A stretch of 64,000 bases of DNA, from NCBI RefSeq assembly GCF_902859895.1, contig NZ_CADIKM010000028.1:1-64000 (forward strand), given 5' to 3'. This DNA is from Pararobbsia alpina (lineage in GTDB: Bacteria > Pseudomonadota > Gammaproteobacteria > Burkholderiales > Burkholderiaceae). The position numbers and the translations under genes were made by a program. Positions 44,936 through 55,947 of the stretch are shown in pieces (position 1 is the stretch's first letter; each line of letters starts with the position of its first letter). The notes under the pieces are model-generated. The model did not search any database, was not told the DNA's origin, and was given only the letters and a program-made list of their open reading frames with translations.

Positions 44936-46447
44936 TCACCGCGAAATGCTGTAGCCGATGCGCACCGCGTTTGTACGGCTGTTGTAGTCGATCAGCGTCT
45001 CCCCATACCCGCTGAATACGTCGAGGAAGAGATACCCGCCGAAGCCCGCGCCGAAGATTTTCCCCATCGGATAGGTCAACTGCGCATCGACGCTGCCGTA
45101 TCCGTTCGAAGTGCCCTTGCGGAAAGTCGCCGCAAGTTCGAGCGCATCCGGGTCGCCATACTGGACGAGCAAATCCGCATAGCCACGGTATTTGGCGATA
45201 TCGGGGTTGTCGCTTTTTTCGAGGTAGTAGTAAATCTTGGGTGAAAACACCAGCCGATTGCCCAGCACATTGTTCCAGGTCAGCGTTGGCCGCACGAATA
45301 CTGTATTGATGCTGCGCGAATCGGTACCGTCCTTGCCATTGGACTCATGCTCGAGGCCGGCCTGGATACCGAGCTGCGAAAACCAGCTTGCGCGCACGCC
45401 GGTATCAGGAAGGTAGTAGAAGAGCGAAGGTTTGAAATTCGTATCTTTGAAAGGCTTGGACTCTTCACTGAGATCCCATATCGACAACTGCGTGTAACCA
45501 AAGTACAGATTGTCGAGCAGCGAACGCGAACGCGGGTCCTTCGGCTGGAAAAGCCGGTATTTGAAACTCAACTGGAATTTCGCGGTGGTGTCGCCACTCG
45601 GACCAACGGCCATATACACCGGTTCATAGAACGAGAGCCGGGTTGCTTCGACGGGCAGCGGCGCCGGCGCCGAAGCCAGGCCCGCACTCGCATCGGCCGG
45701 TGACGAGGGTGCCGGCTGCGCCGCAACGATGGCGCCGCCCGCCGTCCCGGTGCCGACCGCGACATTCGAACCAGGTGTCGTACCCTCAGCAGCCACGCCG
45801 GCGGTCTCGTTCGTGCCTTGCGCGGCGGTCATGCCACTGGTGCCACCGCCCGAAGCGCCATTCGTGGCGGTTGGGGTTCCAGCGCTTCCTGTTCCTTCTG
45901 TTGCGGCGTTTGTTGCGGCATTTGACGCAACGTTCGGTGTAGTAATCGGCACAAGCGGTGCGGCGGCGGTCGTCGCATTCCCAGCGGCTTGCGCCCCCCA
46001 GTTCAGAACGACGAGACTCTCCGCGGCGTCGAAGCCGACCGGCACGACGCGCAGTGTGCCGCGCAAATCCTTCGGCCAGGCGATGCTGTAGACCACTTTG
46101 CGGTACTGTCCGCTTTTCAACGTGACCGAGGCCGGCTGGGCCGATGCGCGCTGCAGTGTGAGCCGGCGCGGCGGAAGGCCGTCGGTCGTGACAAGTTGGA
46201 CATCGAGGCTCGCGGGAATCTCGTAGCGTTGTGAACCGGGGGCGTCCTGTGCGAGTAATAAGGTCAGCGTGAGCGGTTGTTCGCCAGCCAGTTCGCGGGG
46301 CGGCTGAAGGAGCGTCACGGTTGCGTACGAGGGCGAACCGAAGCACAGACCCAACCAGGCCGCGAGCGACAGCGGCAGCCAGACAGGCATGGCAGGGTAG
46401 TGTCGGCGCCGCGGGGCGTGATTGAAGTGCGGCATGAGGTGAACCAA
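44936..46447 (-). CDS. pldA: outer-membrane phospholipase A (OMPLA)
   Basis: Up to 503 residues. PldA hydrolyses phospholipids in the outer membrane. Catalytic motif HESNG lies at about 366 to 370 (LEHESNGKDGTDSRSINTVF; His and Ser, Asn downstream), followed by the C-terminal barrel ending NAVRIGYSISR. The signal peptide is near MPVWLPLSLAAWLGLCFGSP. Unusually, about 110 residues rich in Ala, Gly and Thr (roughly 155 to 265) separate an N-terminal beta domain from the barrel. TTG 46447 has AGGAGATCTCC just upstream; ATG 46435 and 46390 are alternatives. Confidence 0.88.
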   Translation of the reverse strand: MVHLMPHFNHAPRRRHYPAMPVWLPLSLAAWLGLCFGSPSYATVTLLQPPRELAGEQPLTLTLLLAQDAPGSQRYEIPASLDVQLVTTDGLPPRRLTLQRASAQPASVTLKSGQYRKVVYSIAWPKDLRGTLRVVPVGFDAAESLVVLNWGAQAAGNATTAAAPLVPITTPNVASNAATNAATEGTGSAGTPTATNGASGGGTSGMTAAQGTNETAGVAAEGTTPGSNVAVGTGTAGGAIVAAQPAPSSPADASAGLASAPAPLPVEATRLSFYEPVYMAVGPSGDTTAKFQLSFKYRLFQPKDPRSRSLLDNLYFGYTQLSIWDLSEESKPFKDTNFKPSLFYYLPDTGVRASWFSQLGIQAGLEHESNGKDGTDSRSINTVFVRPTLTWNNVLGNRLVFSPKIYYYLEKSDNPDIAKYRGYADLLVQYGDPDALELAATFRKGTSNGYGSVDAQLTYPMGKIFGAGFGGYLFLDVFSGYGETLIDYNSRTNAVRIGYSISR

Positions 46448-46591
46448 GGAGATCTCCTGTGAATCTATGGCCGCACTTTAATCGATCAACTGTTTCGATT
46501 TAGATAATGTCGCTGAAATTGGATAAGAAAATGGATAAGAAAATGGCCCCAAACAAATAGGATTATTCCTCGGTAAAGCTGTGCCCGTCGT

Positions 46592-47905
46592 TTACCCCGA
46601 GACAGTTTGCCAAAGCAAGGCCGCATTCAAGGCGAGAATGACGCCGGTGCATGTCCAGGCCGCGAGCAGCGGAATACCGCCGACGCGCCATTTGCCCATG
46701 AGCTTGCGGTCCGAGGCAAACCGCACGAGCGGCACGACCGCGAGCGGCAATTGCAGGCTCAGCACGACCTGGCTCGCGACGAGCAATTCATTCGAACCAT
46801 GATCGCCGAACAGCGCGACCGCACCGAGCGCTGGCCCGATCGCGACGATTCGGGTGATCAGCGTGCGCTGCCATGCCTTGACGCGCAGATTCAGGAAGCC
46901 TTCCATCACGACCTGTCCCGCGAGCGTGCCGGTCACCGTCGAATTGAGCCCACAGGCGAGCAGGGCCGCGGCAAACAGCAAGCCGGCCCAGTGATTGCCG
47001 AGCAGGGGCTCGATCAGGCGCTGCGCGTCGGCGAGGTCGGTCACCTGGCTATGCCCGGATGCATGGAACACTGCGGCCGCGAGGATCAACAATGCCGCAT
47101 TGATGACGAACGCGAAGCTCAACGAGCCGAAGGTATCGGCATTGACGCCGCGCAGCGCGGCACGGACTTCGGACGAACGGCGAGCGCCGCCGTGTTCCTT
47201 GACGAGTGCAGAATGCAGATACAGATTGTGCGGCATGACGGTCGCGCCGATGATGCCGGTCGCGAGCCACAACATGCCCGCGCTCGTGACAAGGTGCGTC
47301 GACGGGACAAACCCCGTGAGCGCGGCGTGCCAGTCGGGCTTCGCCAGCGCGAGCTGGGCGACGAAGCATAAAGCGACGAACAGGATCAGCGCGGTGACAA
47401 CAGTTTCGAGCGAGCGCGCGCCTCGGCGCTTGAGCAACAGCATCGCGAAGCTGCCGATTGCGGCGATTACGACTCCGACGCTCAGCGATACGCCAAGGAG
47501 CAACTGGAGCGCGACGGCACTGCCAACCAGCTCCGCGACATCGCAGGCGATGATCGCGACCTCGCTGGCGACCCAGAGCCACATCGCCGTGCGCCGCGAA
47601 TAGTGCTCACGCGACAGCTGGGCGAGATCCCGACCCGTCACGACGCCGATGCGCGACGACAACCATTGAAGCAGCATGGCCATCAGACTGGAGGCGGCCA
47701 CCACGGCGAGCAACGCATAACCGAACTGCGCACCCCCCGCGAGCGCGGTCGCCCAGTTGCCCGGATCCATATAGCCGACCGCGATCAGCGCACCCGCGCC
47801 GACGAAGCTGAACCACTTCGGCGAAGGACGCACGAGCGCCGGCGACTGCGGTGTGGCAGGCGCCGGCGTGGGTGTCGGGGGTATGGCAAGTGTCGGGGCG
47901 TCCAT
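46592..47905 (-). CDS. mntH: Nramp-family Mn2+/H+ symporter MntH
   Basis: 437 residues from ATG 47905, which has GGAGAATGAG directly upstream. An in-frame ATG at 47986 adds 27 residues but lacks a ribosome binding site. Nramp signatures: the metal-binding MDPGNWATALAGGAQFGYAL in helix 1 and VMPHNLYLHSALVKEHGGAR in helix 6, plus GVVTGRDLAQLSREHYSR. Eleven hydrophobic segments are visible. It imports manganese across the inner membrane. It is divergent from the putrescine-binding gene; a MntR or Fur site could not be defined. Confidence 0.92.
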   Translation of the reverse strand: MDAPTLAIPPTPTPAPATPQSPALVRPSPKWFSFVGAGALIAVGYMDPGNWATALAGGAQFGYALLAVVAASSLMAMLLQWLSSRIGVVTGRDLAQLSREHYSRRTAMWLWVASEVAIIACDVAELVGSAVALQLLLGVSLSVGVVIAAIGSFAMLLLKRRGARSLETVVTALILFVALCFVAQLALAKPDWHAALTGFVPSTHLVTSAGMLWLATGIIGATVMPHNLYLHSALVKEHGGARRSSEVRAALRGVNADTFGSLSFAFVINAALLILAAAVFHASGHSQVTDLADAQRLIEPLLGNHWAGLLFAAALLACGLNSTVTGTLAGQVVMEGFLNLRVKAWQRTLITRIVAIGPALGAVALFGDHGSNELLVASQVVLSLQLPLAVVPLVRFASDRKLMGKWRVGGIPLLAAWTCTGVILALNAALLWQTVSG

Positions 47906-48256
47906 CTCATTCTCCAGCCGGTGGCGAAGCCGGCGTTTCAATCTCTCTTCGATCAGATAGTAGTAATTCTCATTTGATGAGGCCATTGGATATTTCTGAT
48001 CGGGTCGATAGTGTGCCGCACCGCGGCTGGATAGGATGGACGAACAGCTTGGGAGATTCAGACGCTTTGAGCAGAGCCCTTTATGACATCCAGAGGACTC
48101 AGCCCTGAAAAAACATCGTTCAAACGCTTTAATCCCGCAAAGTTTTCAACAATAATGACGCCGCAGTTCGCGGGCCGACCGGAGGCGAATGGGTTTCTGA
48201 CGCGCCGCCGACTCGTGTATCTTGGTGGTGAGAGCCACGGCTTGACGGAGAATAAT

Positions 48257-49369
48257 ATGATGAAGCGGAAAGCACAGACGTACCTCGCCCGCACCGCGGC
48301 GCTCCTGTTGGCATTCACGACGGCCGGCACGGCTATCGCGAAGGACACGCAACTCAATATCTATAACTGGTCCGACTACATTGCGAAGGATACAGTCTCG
48401 AATTTCGTGAAGCAGACCGGCATCCAGGTCAAGTACGACAACTACGACAGCGACGACACGCTACAGGCCAAGCTGCTCGCCGGCCATTCGGGCTACGACA
48501 TCGTCGTGCCAACCACCAACTATGCGGGCAAGCAGATTGCCGCGGGCATCTACGAGCCGCTCGACAAATCGAAGCTGCCGAACCTCAAGTATCTCGACCC
48601 GAACCTCATGGCATTGGTAGCGGGCGCCGATCCAGGTAACAAGTACGCGGTGCCTTGGGCATACGGGACAACAGGCCTTGGCTACAACGTGACCAAGGCC
48701 GAGGCGGCACTCGGCAAGGGCACGCCGCTCGACAGCTGGGACGTGATGTTCAAGCCAGAGAACCTTTCGAAGCTCAAGTCGTGTGGCGTCTCGGTGCTCG
48801 ACGCGCCCGACCAGATGTTCGCGGCCGCGTTGCACTACATCGGCAAGGATCCGAACAGCACCAACCCGGCCGACTACCGCGCCGCGCTGGACATGATGAA
48901 GAAGATCCGCCCGTACATCACGCAGTTCAACTCGTCGGGCTATATCAACGATCTCGCGGGCGGCGACATCTGCTTCGCCTTCGGTTTCTCGGGCGACTTG
49001 ATCATCGCGAAAAAGCGTGCTCTCGATGCGAAGAAGCCGTTCGTGCTCAATTACCTGATTCCGAAGGGCGGTGCGCCGATCTGGTTCGACGTGATGGTGA
49101 TTCCGAAGGATGCCGCGCACAAGGACGCCGCGCTGCAATGGATCAACTACATCGAGACCCCGGAAGTGCATGCGGCGATCACCAATGAGGTGTTCTATCC
49201 GAGCGCGAACATGGAAGCACGCAAGTTCGTCGCAAAGGATGTCGCGAACGACCCGGGTGTCTATCCGCCGCCCGAAGTGCTGAAGACGCTGTTCCTGCTC
49301 AAGCCGTTGCCACTTGAAATCAGCCGTCTTGAGACCCGCCTGTGGACGGAGTTCAAGACGGGCCGTTGA
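48257..49369 (+). CDS. potF: putrescine-binding periplasmic protein (PotF-like)
   Basis: A 370-residue solute-binding protein. Signal peptide: MMKRKAQTYLARTAALLLAF TTAGTAIA|KD. The mature part begins LNIYNWSDYIAKDTVSNFVK, diagnostic for PotD/PotF; DNYDSDDTLQAKLLAGHSGY, VPWAYGTTGLGYNV and GGDICFAFGFSGDLIIAKKR fit PotF. ATG 48257 has ACGGAGAATAAT upstream. There is no ATPase or permease next to it, so it must work with a transporter elsewhere. Confidence 0.92.
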   Translation: MMKRKAQTYLARTAALLLAFTTAGTAIAKDTQLNIYNWSDYIAKDTVSNFVKQTGIQVKYDNYDSDDTLQAKLLAGHSGYDIVVPTTNYAGKQIAAGIYEPLDKSKLPNLKYLDPNLMALVAGADPGNKYAVPWAYGTTGLGYNVTKAEAALGKGTPLDSWDVMFKPENLSKLKSCGVSVLDAPDQMFAAALHYIGKDPNSTNPADYRAALDMMKKIRPYITQFNSSGYINDLAGGDICFAFGFSGDLIIAKKRALDAKKPFVLNYLIPKGGAPIWFDVMVIPKDAAHKDAALQWINYIETPEVHAAITNEVFYPSANMEARKFVAKDVANDPGVYPPPEVLKTLFLLKPLPLEISRLETRLWTEFKTGR

Positions 49370-49483
49370 GGACGGATGACTCGCGGACGGATGACTCGCC
49401 GGGCGCGCAAGCGCGGCGGCCGGGTGAGAAGGTGGTAGTCCGGTGAGTGTTCCCCTGCAACGCTCACCCCCTCGGCATGGCGC

Positions 49484-50728
49484 TCAGGCGAGCGCCATGC
49501 TCCGGATCAGTTTGGCCACGAAGGCTTCGCACTGGACAATCTGGTCGAGCAGCACGAATTCGTTGGGCTTGTGCGCCTGTTCGATATCGCCGGGGCCGCA
49601 GATCACGCTCGGGATGCCCGCGCGCTGGAACAGACCCGCTTCCGTGCCGTAGGCAACCTTGTGGACCGCCTGGTCCGCCGTCAGGGCACGCACGAGCCGT
49701 GTGACCGCATCCTGTTCGGAGGCTTCAAGCGAGGGTGAGGCCGAGCGCCGCGTGAATTCAATCGACGCATGGGGGGCGACCTTGCGCATCTCGGGCACGA
49801 GCGTCTCGCGCGCATAGGTCTCGATGCGTTCGATGAGCTTGTGGGTATCGACACCCGGCAGCGTCCGGTATTCGAAGACGAATTCGCAGAGTTCCGGCAC
49901 CGTGTTGACCGCGATGCCGCCCTGGATCTGGCCCGTCGAGGCGGTCGAGAACGGAACATCGAAATCTTCGTCGAACGGGCCCTCGCGCTTGAGACCATCG
50001 GCGATGTCACGTATATGGCAGATCAGCCGCGCGGCATATTCGATGGCGTTGACGCCCTTCGGTGTCAGCGACGAGTGCGTCGCGTGTCCGCGCACGCAGC
50101 AGCGGTATGAATTGATGCTCTTGTGTGCAACGATCGGCCGCATGCTGGTGGGTTCACCGACGATACAGCCGTCGGGCCTCACGCCGCGTTCCTGAAGTTC
50201 GGCGATCATCGACGGCGCACCAATGCAGCCGATTTCCTCGTCGTACGAAAACGCGAAATGCACCGGCTTGTCGAGTCGGGTTGCGAGCAGATCGGGCAGG
50301 GCAGTCAGCACGACGCCGATATAGCCTTTCATATCGCAACTGCCGCGTCCGAACAGCTTCCCGTCGCGCACGACGGGGACGAACGGGTCGGTGTCCCATT
50401 GTTGTCCATCGACCGGCACGACGTCGGTATGGCCCGACAGGACCAGGCCGCCTTGTGTCGCACCGCTGGCGGCGGGAATCGTCGCGAACAGGTTGGCCTT
50501 GTTGTGGCCTGCGTCGTAGGTCAGGGTCGAGGTGATGCCGCGATGCGTCAAATGGTCGCGAATGGTTTCGATCAGGCCGAGATTCGACTCGCGGCTGACG
50601 GTATTGAATGCGATCAGGCGCTCGATCCAGTCGAGCGAGCGCGGCCGCGCCAAGTCCGGCCGCTTCCCATCGGGGCTGGCGTCGCCGGTGTCGCGGACGG
50701 CGCGCGCGGTTTCAGCGATATCTGACAT
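49484..50728 (-). CDS. argE: acetylornithine deacetylase
   Basis: A 414-residue M20 metallopeptidase that removes acetyl from N-acetylornithine in arginine synthesis. Metal ligands lie in GLVLSGHTDVVPVDGQQWDT, GSCDMKGYIGVVLTAL, SYDEEIGCIGAPSMI (catalytic Glu) and ICGPGDIEQAHKPNEFV. ATG 50728 has a clear AGGAGAG site 7 bp upstream; the in-frame Met at 50755 lacks one. It lies 163 bp from the mfd stop on the same strand. Confidence 0.92.
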   Translation of the reverse strand: MSDIAETARAVRDTGDASPDGKRPDLARPRSLDWIERLIAFNTVSRESNLGLIETIRDHLTHRGITSTLTYDAGHNKANLFATIPAASGATQGGLVLSGHTDVVPVDGQQWDTDPFVPVVRDGKLFGRGSCDMKGYIGVVLTALPDLLATRLDKPVHFAFSYDEEIGCIGAPSMIAELQERGVRPDGCIVGEPTSMRPIVAHKSINSYRCCVRGHATHSSLTPKGVNAIEYAARLICHIRDIADGLKREGPFDEDFDVPFSTASTGQIQGGIAVNTVPELCEFVFEYRTLPGVDTHKLIERIETYARETLVPEMRKVAPHASIEFTRRSASPSLEASEQDAVTRLVRALTADQAVHKVAYGTEAGLFQRAGIPSVICGPGDIEQAHKPNEFVLLDQIVQCEAFVAKLIRSMALA

Positions 50729-50891
50729 GACAACTCTCCTGCGAGGGTAGTCCACCGATCATAGCGCAAAGTGGTGAAGCGGCCTCGGTGGCGCGCCGGA
50801 GTCGACGAGGCTCGGCCGCTTCCAGCCTACGGGCTCCGCGCCGCCTTCCTCCGCCTTCCTTTTGCCCCTGCCGGCCCAACTCGACTGCTTC

Positions 50892-53800
50892 CTACCTGCC
50901 CGATGCGGCGGCAGCCTGCCTGGCCGGACCACCGAGCGCACGCAAGGTCTCCTTGATCGTCGCGATACGCACCGTGAAGTCGGGGCTGCGTGCCTCGATG
51001 CGCAACCTGTCCTGGCCCGCGAGCTTGATATGCCGGTTCTTCTGCACCATCTCGATGATCCGCATCGCATCGATCGGCGGATTCGGGATGAACTGCAAGG
51101 CGATCACGTCTTCCGACGCGTCGATCTTCGCGACGCCGAGCGGCTTGGCCACGAGCCGCAGCCGGTGCGTTTCGATCAGCGCCTGTGCCTGCGGCGGCAG
51201 CTTGCCGAAACGGTCGATCAATTCCTCATGGACGTTGTCGATCGAATCGCTCGTCTCGCAGTTCGCGAGCCGCTTGTACAGCGACAGGCGCTCCTGCACG
51301 TCGCCGCAGTAGTCCGAAGGCAGGATCGCGGGCATATGCAGGTTGATCTCGGTCGTCGCCGCGAGCGGCGCGAGCAGGTCCGGTTCCTTGCCGTTCTTGA
51401 GCGCCTTGACCGCATCGTTGAGCATGTCGGTATAGAGCTGGAATCCGATCTCGTGGATTTCGCCCGACTGCTTGTCGCCGAGCACTTCGCCCGCGCCGCG
51501 GATCTCGAGATCGTGCATCGCGAGATAGAAGCCCGCGCCGAGTTCTTCCATTTGCTGGATCGCTTCGAGACGGCGCGTCGCCTGCTTGGTCAGCGCCGAC
51601 GGGTCGTGGACCATCATGTACGCATAGGCCTGATGGTGCGAGCGGCCGACACGTCCGCGCAACTGATGCAGTTGCGCGAGGCCGAACTTGTCGGCGCGGT
51701 GAAGCAGGATCGTGTTGGCACTCGGCACGTCGATGCCGGTTTCGATGATCGTCGTGCAGAGCAGGACGTTCGCGCGTTGCGAGACGAAGTCGCGCATGAC
51801 GCGCTCGAGTTCGCGTTCGTGCATCTGGCCATGTGCGACGACGATACGCGCTTCAGGCACGAGTTGTTCGAGGTGCGCCTTGCGGTTCTCGATCGTTTCG
51901 ACTTCATTGTGCAGATAGTAGACCTGCCCGCCGCGCTTGAGCTCGCGCAACATCGCTTCGCGGACCACGCTGTCTTCCTCGCGGCGCACGAAAGTCTTGA
52001 TCGCGAGACGCTTCTGCGGCGCGGTTGCAATCACCGAGAAATCGCGCAGCCCTTCGAGCGCCATGCCGAGCGTGCGGGGGATCGGGGTCGCGGTCAGCGT
52101 GAGGACATCGACCTCGGCGCGCAGGGCCTTGAGCGCCTCTTTCTGGCGCACCCCGAAACGGTGTTCCTCGTCGATGATCACGAGGCCGAGCCGCTTGAAC
52201 TTCACATCGGGCGAGAGCAGCTTGTGCGTGCCGATCACGATATCGACCGTGCCCTCGTTGAGGGCGGCGACCGAGGTCGAGACTTCCTTGGTCGACTTGA
52301 AACGCGAGAGCTCGGCGATCCGGACCGGCCAGTCGGCGAACCGGTCCGAGAAGGTGTTGAAGTGCTGTTCGGCGAGCAGTGTGGTCGGCGAAAGAATCGC
52401 GACCTGCTTGCCGCCGAGCACGGCGATGAATGCCGCACGCAATGCGACCTCGGTCTTGCCGAAACCGACGTCGCCGCATACCAGGCGGTCCATCGGCTTG
52501 CCGCTCGTCATGTCGGCGATGACGGCCGAGATCGCCGCATCCTGGTCCGGCGTCTCTTCGAAGCCGAAGCTTTCCGCGAATTTCTCATAGTCGCGCGGTT
52601 CGAGCGGGAACGCATGACCCTGGCGCAGTGCGCGGCGGGCATAGAGATTCAGCAACTCGGCCGCGGTATCGCGGATCTGCTGCGCGGCCTTGCGGCGCGC
52701 CTTCTCCCACTGGCCCGAACCGAGCGCATGGAGCGGCGCCGTATCCGGATCGGCACCGCTGTAGCGCGAGATCACATGAAGCTGCGAGACGGGCACGTAC
52801 AGCTTGCTGTCGGTCGCATATTGCAGATGGAGAAACTCGGTCTCGCCTTCGCCGAGATCCATCGTGACCAGCCCCAGATAGCGGCCGATGCCGTGCTGGG
52901 AATGGACGATCGGGTCGCCGACCTTGAGTTCCGACAGATCCCGGACCATCGAATCGACATTGCTCGCCTGTTCCTGGCGGCGCCGGCCGCTGCGGCGCGC
53001 AAGCTTGCCGTAGAGCTCGTTCTCGGTAACAAGCGCGACGCCCTCTGCGCGCAATACGAAGCCGCTTGCGAGCGGCGCCACCGCGATGCCGAAAGTCGTG
53101 CCCGGGGTGGCGGTGAAGGCGTCGAAGCTGTCGACGAATTGCGCGCGCAGGCCGTTGTCCCCCATCAACTGAGCGATCGTTTCGCGCCGTCCAGCCGACT
53201 CGGCGACCAGCAGAACACGTTGCACGCCAGCGCTGACAAAGCTGCGTAGCGACATGACCGGGTCGTCGGCGTGACGGTCGACCGCGAGGTTCGGCAAGGC
53301 GCTCGCCCAGTCGCCGCTGCCCACATCGGACGGTGCCGGCAGGGCAAGGCGCGCGAACGGCTTGGCCAGGATGAACAGGTCTTCGTCGGTCAGGAACAGC
53401 TTCGATGGCTCGAGGATCGGCCGTTCGCGATCATGCGAAAGAAACGCATGGCGCTGGCGGGTGTCGCTCGTGAAACGGCGGATCGCGGCTTCTAGGTCGC
53501 CGACCAGCACGAGCTGCGCATGGGTCGGCAGGTAGTGGAACAGCGTCGCCGTTTCTTCGAAAAAGAGCGGGAGGTAGTACTCGATGCCGGCCGACGGCAT
53601 GCCGCTGCCGATGTCCTTGTAGATCGGCGAACGGCTCGGATCACCCTCGAAAGTTTCGCGCCAGCGGCCTCGAAACGCCGTGCGCGCGGCTTCGTCGAAT
53701 GGAAACTCGCGGCCCGGCAAGAGGCGGACTTCGCGGACCGGATAGAGGCTGCGTTGCGTATCGGGATCGAACGCGCGGATCGAGTCGACCTGATTGTCGA

Positions 53801-54521
53801 ACATGTCGATCCGGTACGGCAAGGGCGAGCCCATCGGGAAGAGGTCGATAAGGCCGCCGCGCACGCAGTATTCACCCGGGCGCATGACCTGCCCGACGTG
53901 CTCGTAGCTCGCCAGCGTCAATTGAGCCTTGAGCTTCGCCTCGTCGAGCCGTTCGCCCTGGGCGAATTCGAACGTATAGGCGGCCATGAACGAAGCGGGC
54001 GGCATCCGGTAAAGCGCGGTCGTCGCGGGCACGATCAGGATGTCGCAGCGGCCTGCGTCGAGGTCATGAAGCGTGGCGAGACGCTCCGAGATCAGGTCCT
54101 GGTGCGGGGAGAACGAGTCGTAGGGAAGCGTTTCCCAGTCGGGCAACAGCCGCACCCGGGCTTCAGGGGCGAAGTAGCCGATTTCCGCGAACAGGCGCTG
54201 GGCGTCGACCGCGCTTGCGCACAGTACGGCCAGCAGGGGCAGATTGCCGTGATGTTGCCTGAAGTAGCGCGCGATCAGCAGGGCGTCGGACGAGCCATGG
54301 GTTCCGTCGAATGCGAAGCGGTGACCAGCCTTGCCCAGCGGGACAGGTGCGGGCACCGGGGGCGAGGGCGGCACTGGCGTCACCGCGGATGAGACTGCCG
54401 CGGCAGCGGCTGCGCTTGACGCCTCAGGCGGCACGGTGGAGACCATCGACGACGCGGCGGACGACGCAGCAGAAGACGCTTTGGATGACTTTGCAGACGG
54501 AACGGCAGGCTGGTCAGGCAT
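50892..54521 (-). CDS. mfd: transcription-repair coupling factor Mfd
   Basis: A 1,209-residue ATP-dependent translocase that removes RNA polymerase stalled at lesions and recruits UvrA. An Ala/Ser/Pro-rich N-terminal extension (about 60 residues) precedes the UvrB-like domains ([20 protein letters not shown]). The RNAP-binding CarD-like domain is [20 protein letters not shown]; the helicase core has [31 protein letters not shown] and [18 protein letters not shown]; the TRG motif lies around [20 protein letters not shown]. It is divergent from ispD with about 190 bp between the starts. Confidence 0.96.
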   Translation of the reverse strand: MPDQPAVPSAKSSKASSAASSAASSMVSTVPPEASSAAAAAAVSSAVTPVPPSPPVPAPVPLGKAGHRFAFDGTHGSSDALLIARYFRQHHGNLPLLAVLCASAVDAQRLFAEIGYFAPEARVRLLPDWETLPYDSFSPHQDLISERLATLHDLDAGRCDILIVPATTALYRMPPASFMAAYTFEFAQGERLDEAKLKAQLTLASYEHVGQVMRPGEYCVRGGLIDLFPMGSPLPYRIDMFDNQVDSIRAFDPDTQRSLYPVREVRLLPGREFPFDEAARTAFRGRWRETFEGDPSRSPIYKDIGSGMPSAGIEYYLPLFFEETATLFHYLPTHAQLVLVGDLEAAIRRFTSDTRQRHAFLSHDRERPILEPSKLFLTDEDLFILAKPFARLALPAPSDVGSGDWASALPNLAVDRHADDPVMSLRSFVSAGVQRVLLVAESAGRRETIAQLMGDNGLRAQFVDSFDAFTATPGTTFGIAVAPLASGFVLRAEGVALVTENELYGKLARRSGRRRQEQASNVDSMVRDLSELKVGDPIVHSQHGIGRYLGLVTMDLGEGETEFLHLQYATDSKLYVPVSQLHVISRYSGADPDTAPLHALGSGQWEKARRKAAQQIRDTAAELLNLYARRALRQGHAFPLEPRDYEKFAESFGFEETPDQDAAISAVIADMTSGKPMDRLVCGDVGFGKTEVALRAAFIAVLGGKQVAILSPTTLLAEQHFNTFSDRFADWPVRIAELSRFKSTKEVSTSVAALNEGTVDIVIGTHKLLSPDVKFKRLGLVIIDEEHRFGVRQKEALKALRAEVDVLTLTATPIPRTLGMALEGLRDFSVIATAPQKRLAIKTFVRREEDSVVREAMLRELKRGGQVYYLHNEVETIENRKAHLEQLVPEARIVVAHGQMHERELERVMRDFVSQRANVLLCTTIIETGIDVPSANTILLHRADKFGLAQLHQLRGRVGRSHHQAYAYMMVHDPSALTKQATRRLEAIQQMEELGAGFYLAMHDLEIRGAGEVLGDKQSGEIHEIGFQLYTDMLNDAVKALKNGKEPDLLAPLAATTEINLHMPAILPSDYCGDVQERLSLYKRLANCETSDSIDNVHEELIDRFGKLPPQAQALIETHRLRLVAKPLGVAKIDASEDVIALQFIPNPPIDAMRIIEMVQKNRHIKLAGQDRLRIEARSPDFTVRIATIKETLRALGGPARQAAAASGR

Positions 54522-54672
54522 AGACGGTTATTTTCAGGCTCTTCAAATGACAGCACCCCGGTGCGCAAGCGGACCGGGGATAGAGATGCGTGGCTCGCAG
54601 AGTACCGCGAACCCGGCCCCAATGCAGCAAATCGAACACGCCGGGAGAGAATGCTGCATACAGGCAAGGCGA

Positions 54673-54679
54673 TATTATA
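54673..54679 (-). promoter_or_regulatory. -10-like element between mfd and ispD
   Basis: The minus strand has a consensus TATAAT at 54679 to 54674, about 150 bp before the mfd start. The same bases read TATTAT on the plus strand, 37 bp before the ispD GTG. No convincing -35 box was found on either side, so the assignment to one gene is open. Confidence 0.35.
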
Positions 54680-54714
54680 GAATTCGCTCCTTCCTTCGAC
54701 TTGCCGTTTTTCGT

Positions 54715-55443
54715 GTGAACCCTCGCCAGACTGACCGCCTGTATGCCCTGATCCCTTCCGCGGGGGTAGGCGCGCGCGCGGGCGCCAACATGCCCAAGCA
54801 GTATCGCGAGATCGGCGGTCGCAGCCTGCTGCACTACACGCTCGCTGCCTTCGATGCGTGCGAGGAGCTCGAGCAGACCCTGCTCGTGCTATCCGCCGAT
54901 GACCGCTATTTTGATGGGCTCAATTTCGACAAGCTGCGTTTTGCCGCGCGCCGCTGCGGCGGGCCGACGCGCCATGCGAGTGTGCTCAACGGCCTGATCG
55001 CACTCGGCGAATTCGGCGCCAGTGATCACGACTGGGCGCTCGTTCACGATGCCGCGCGCCCCGGGATCACGCCGGCACTGATCCGGCAGCTGATCGACGC
55101 GGTACGCGACGACGATGTCGGCGGGATAATCGCGATGCCCCTCGCGGACACGCTCAAACGTGCGTCGCCCGATCCCGAGCTCGCGCGTATCGGCCATACG
55201 GAGCCGCGCGACGGGCTTTGGCTCGCCCAAACACCTCAGATGTTCCGCATCGGCCTGCTGCGCGATGCGCTGCTCAGGGCGCAGCAGGAGGGCTTTGCGG
55301 TGACCGATGAGGCGAGCGCGGTCGAACGCCTCGGTTATCAGCCGCGGCTCGTGCCCGGCAATCTGCGCAATTTCAAGGTTACCTACCCCGAAGATTTTGC
55401 AATGGCCGAATCCATTCTTCTAAAAAAAGGACACTCGATATGA
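54715..55443 (+). CDS. ispD: MEP cytidylyltransferase IspD
   Basis: 242 residues. IspD makes CDP-methylerythritol in the non-mevalonate isoprenoid pathway. Signatures: [20 protein letters not shown] (nucleotide-binding loop with catalytic Arg/Lys), [20 protein letters not shown], and [20 protein letters not shown]. Start GTG 54715; conserved sequence begins a few residues later ([11 protein letters not shown]), and no ATG lies in a suitable place. Stop overlaps the ispF start (ATGA). Confidence 0.95.
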   Translation: MNPRQTDRLYALIPSAGVGARAGANMPKQYREIGGRSLLHYTLAAFDACEELEQTLLVLSADDRYFDGLNFDKLRFAARRCGGPTRHASVLNGLIALGEFGASDHDWALVHDAARPGITPALIRQLIDAVRDDDVGGIIAMPLADTLKRASPDPELARIGHTEPRDGLWLAQTPQMFRIGLLRDALLRAQQEGFAVTDEASAVERLGYQPRLVPGNLRNFKVTYPEDFAMAESILLKKGHSI

Positions 55444-55922
55444 CGGCGCTGCGAATCGGACAAGGGTATGACGTACATGCTCTCGTGACCGGAAGGCCAT
55501 TGATCATCGGCGGTGTGACCATTCCGTTCGACCGGGGCCTGCTCGGTCATTCGGATGCGGATGTACTGCTGCATGCCGTGACGGATGCCTTGCTCGGCGC
55601 GGCCGCGTTGGGCGATATCGGCCGGCATTTTCCGGACACCGACGAGCGGTTCCACGGCGCCGACAGTCGTGTGCTGTTGCGCGAGGCCGTGCGGCGTGTG
55701 CGCGAAGCCGGCTTCTCGATCGTCAATGTCGACACGACCGTGATTGCGCAGAAGCCCAAGCTTTCGCCCCATATTGGCGCGATGTGCGGGGTGCTGTCGG
55801 AGGATCTCGGGGTGCCGGTCGAGGCCGTCAACGTCAAGGCCAAGACCAACGAGAAGCTCGGTTATCTGGGGCGCGAAGAAGGGATCGAAGCCCAGGCCAT
55901 TGCCTTGCTCGAGAAGCTTTGA
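55440..55922 (+). CDS. ispF: MEcPP synthase IspF
   Basis: A 160-residue 2-C-methyl-D-erythritol 2,4-cyclodiphosphate synthase. Zinc ligands: GYDVHAL near the N-terminus and [37 protein letters not shown] and [20 protein letters not shown] are conserved. Coupled to ispD by a 4-bp overlap. Length is standard. It converges on envZ. Confidence 0.96.
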   Translation: MTALRIGQGYDVHALVTGRPLIIGGVTIPFDRGLLGHSDADVLLHAVTDALLGAAALGDIGRHFPDTDERFHGADSRVLLREAVRRVREAGFSIVNVDTTVIAQKPKLSPHIGAMCGVLSEDLGVPVEAVNVKAKTNEKLGYLGREEGIEAQAIALLEKL

Positions 55923-55947
55923 ACAAGTGCGCGGCAATCCTCCTCCT

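Noticed and set aside
47906-48256. Metal-sensing riboswitch or MntR box upstream of mntH
   Set aside because: No conserved riboswitch core or clear palindrome could be identified by eye.
50862-53249. 795-codon plus-strand ORF opposite mfd
   Set aside because: Long because of high GC; the minus strand encodes unmistakable Mfd motifs over the same region.
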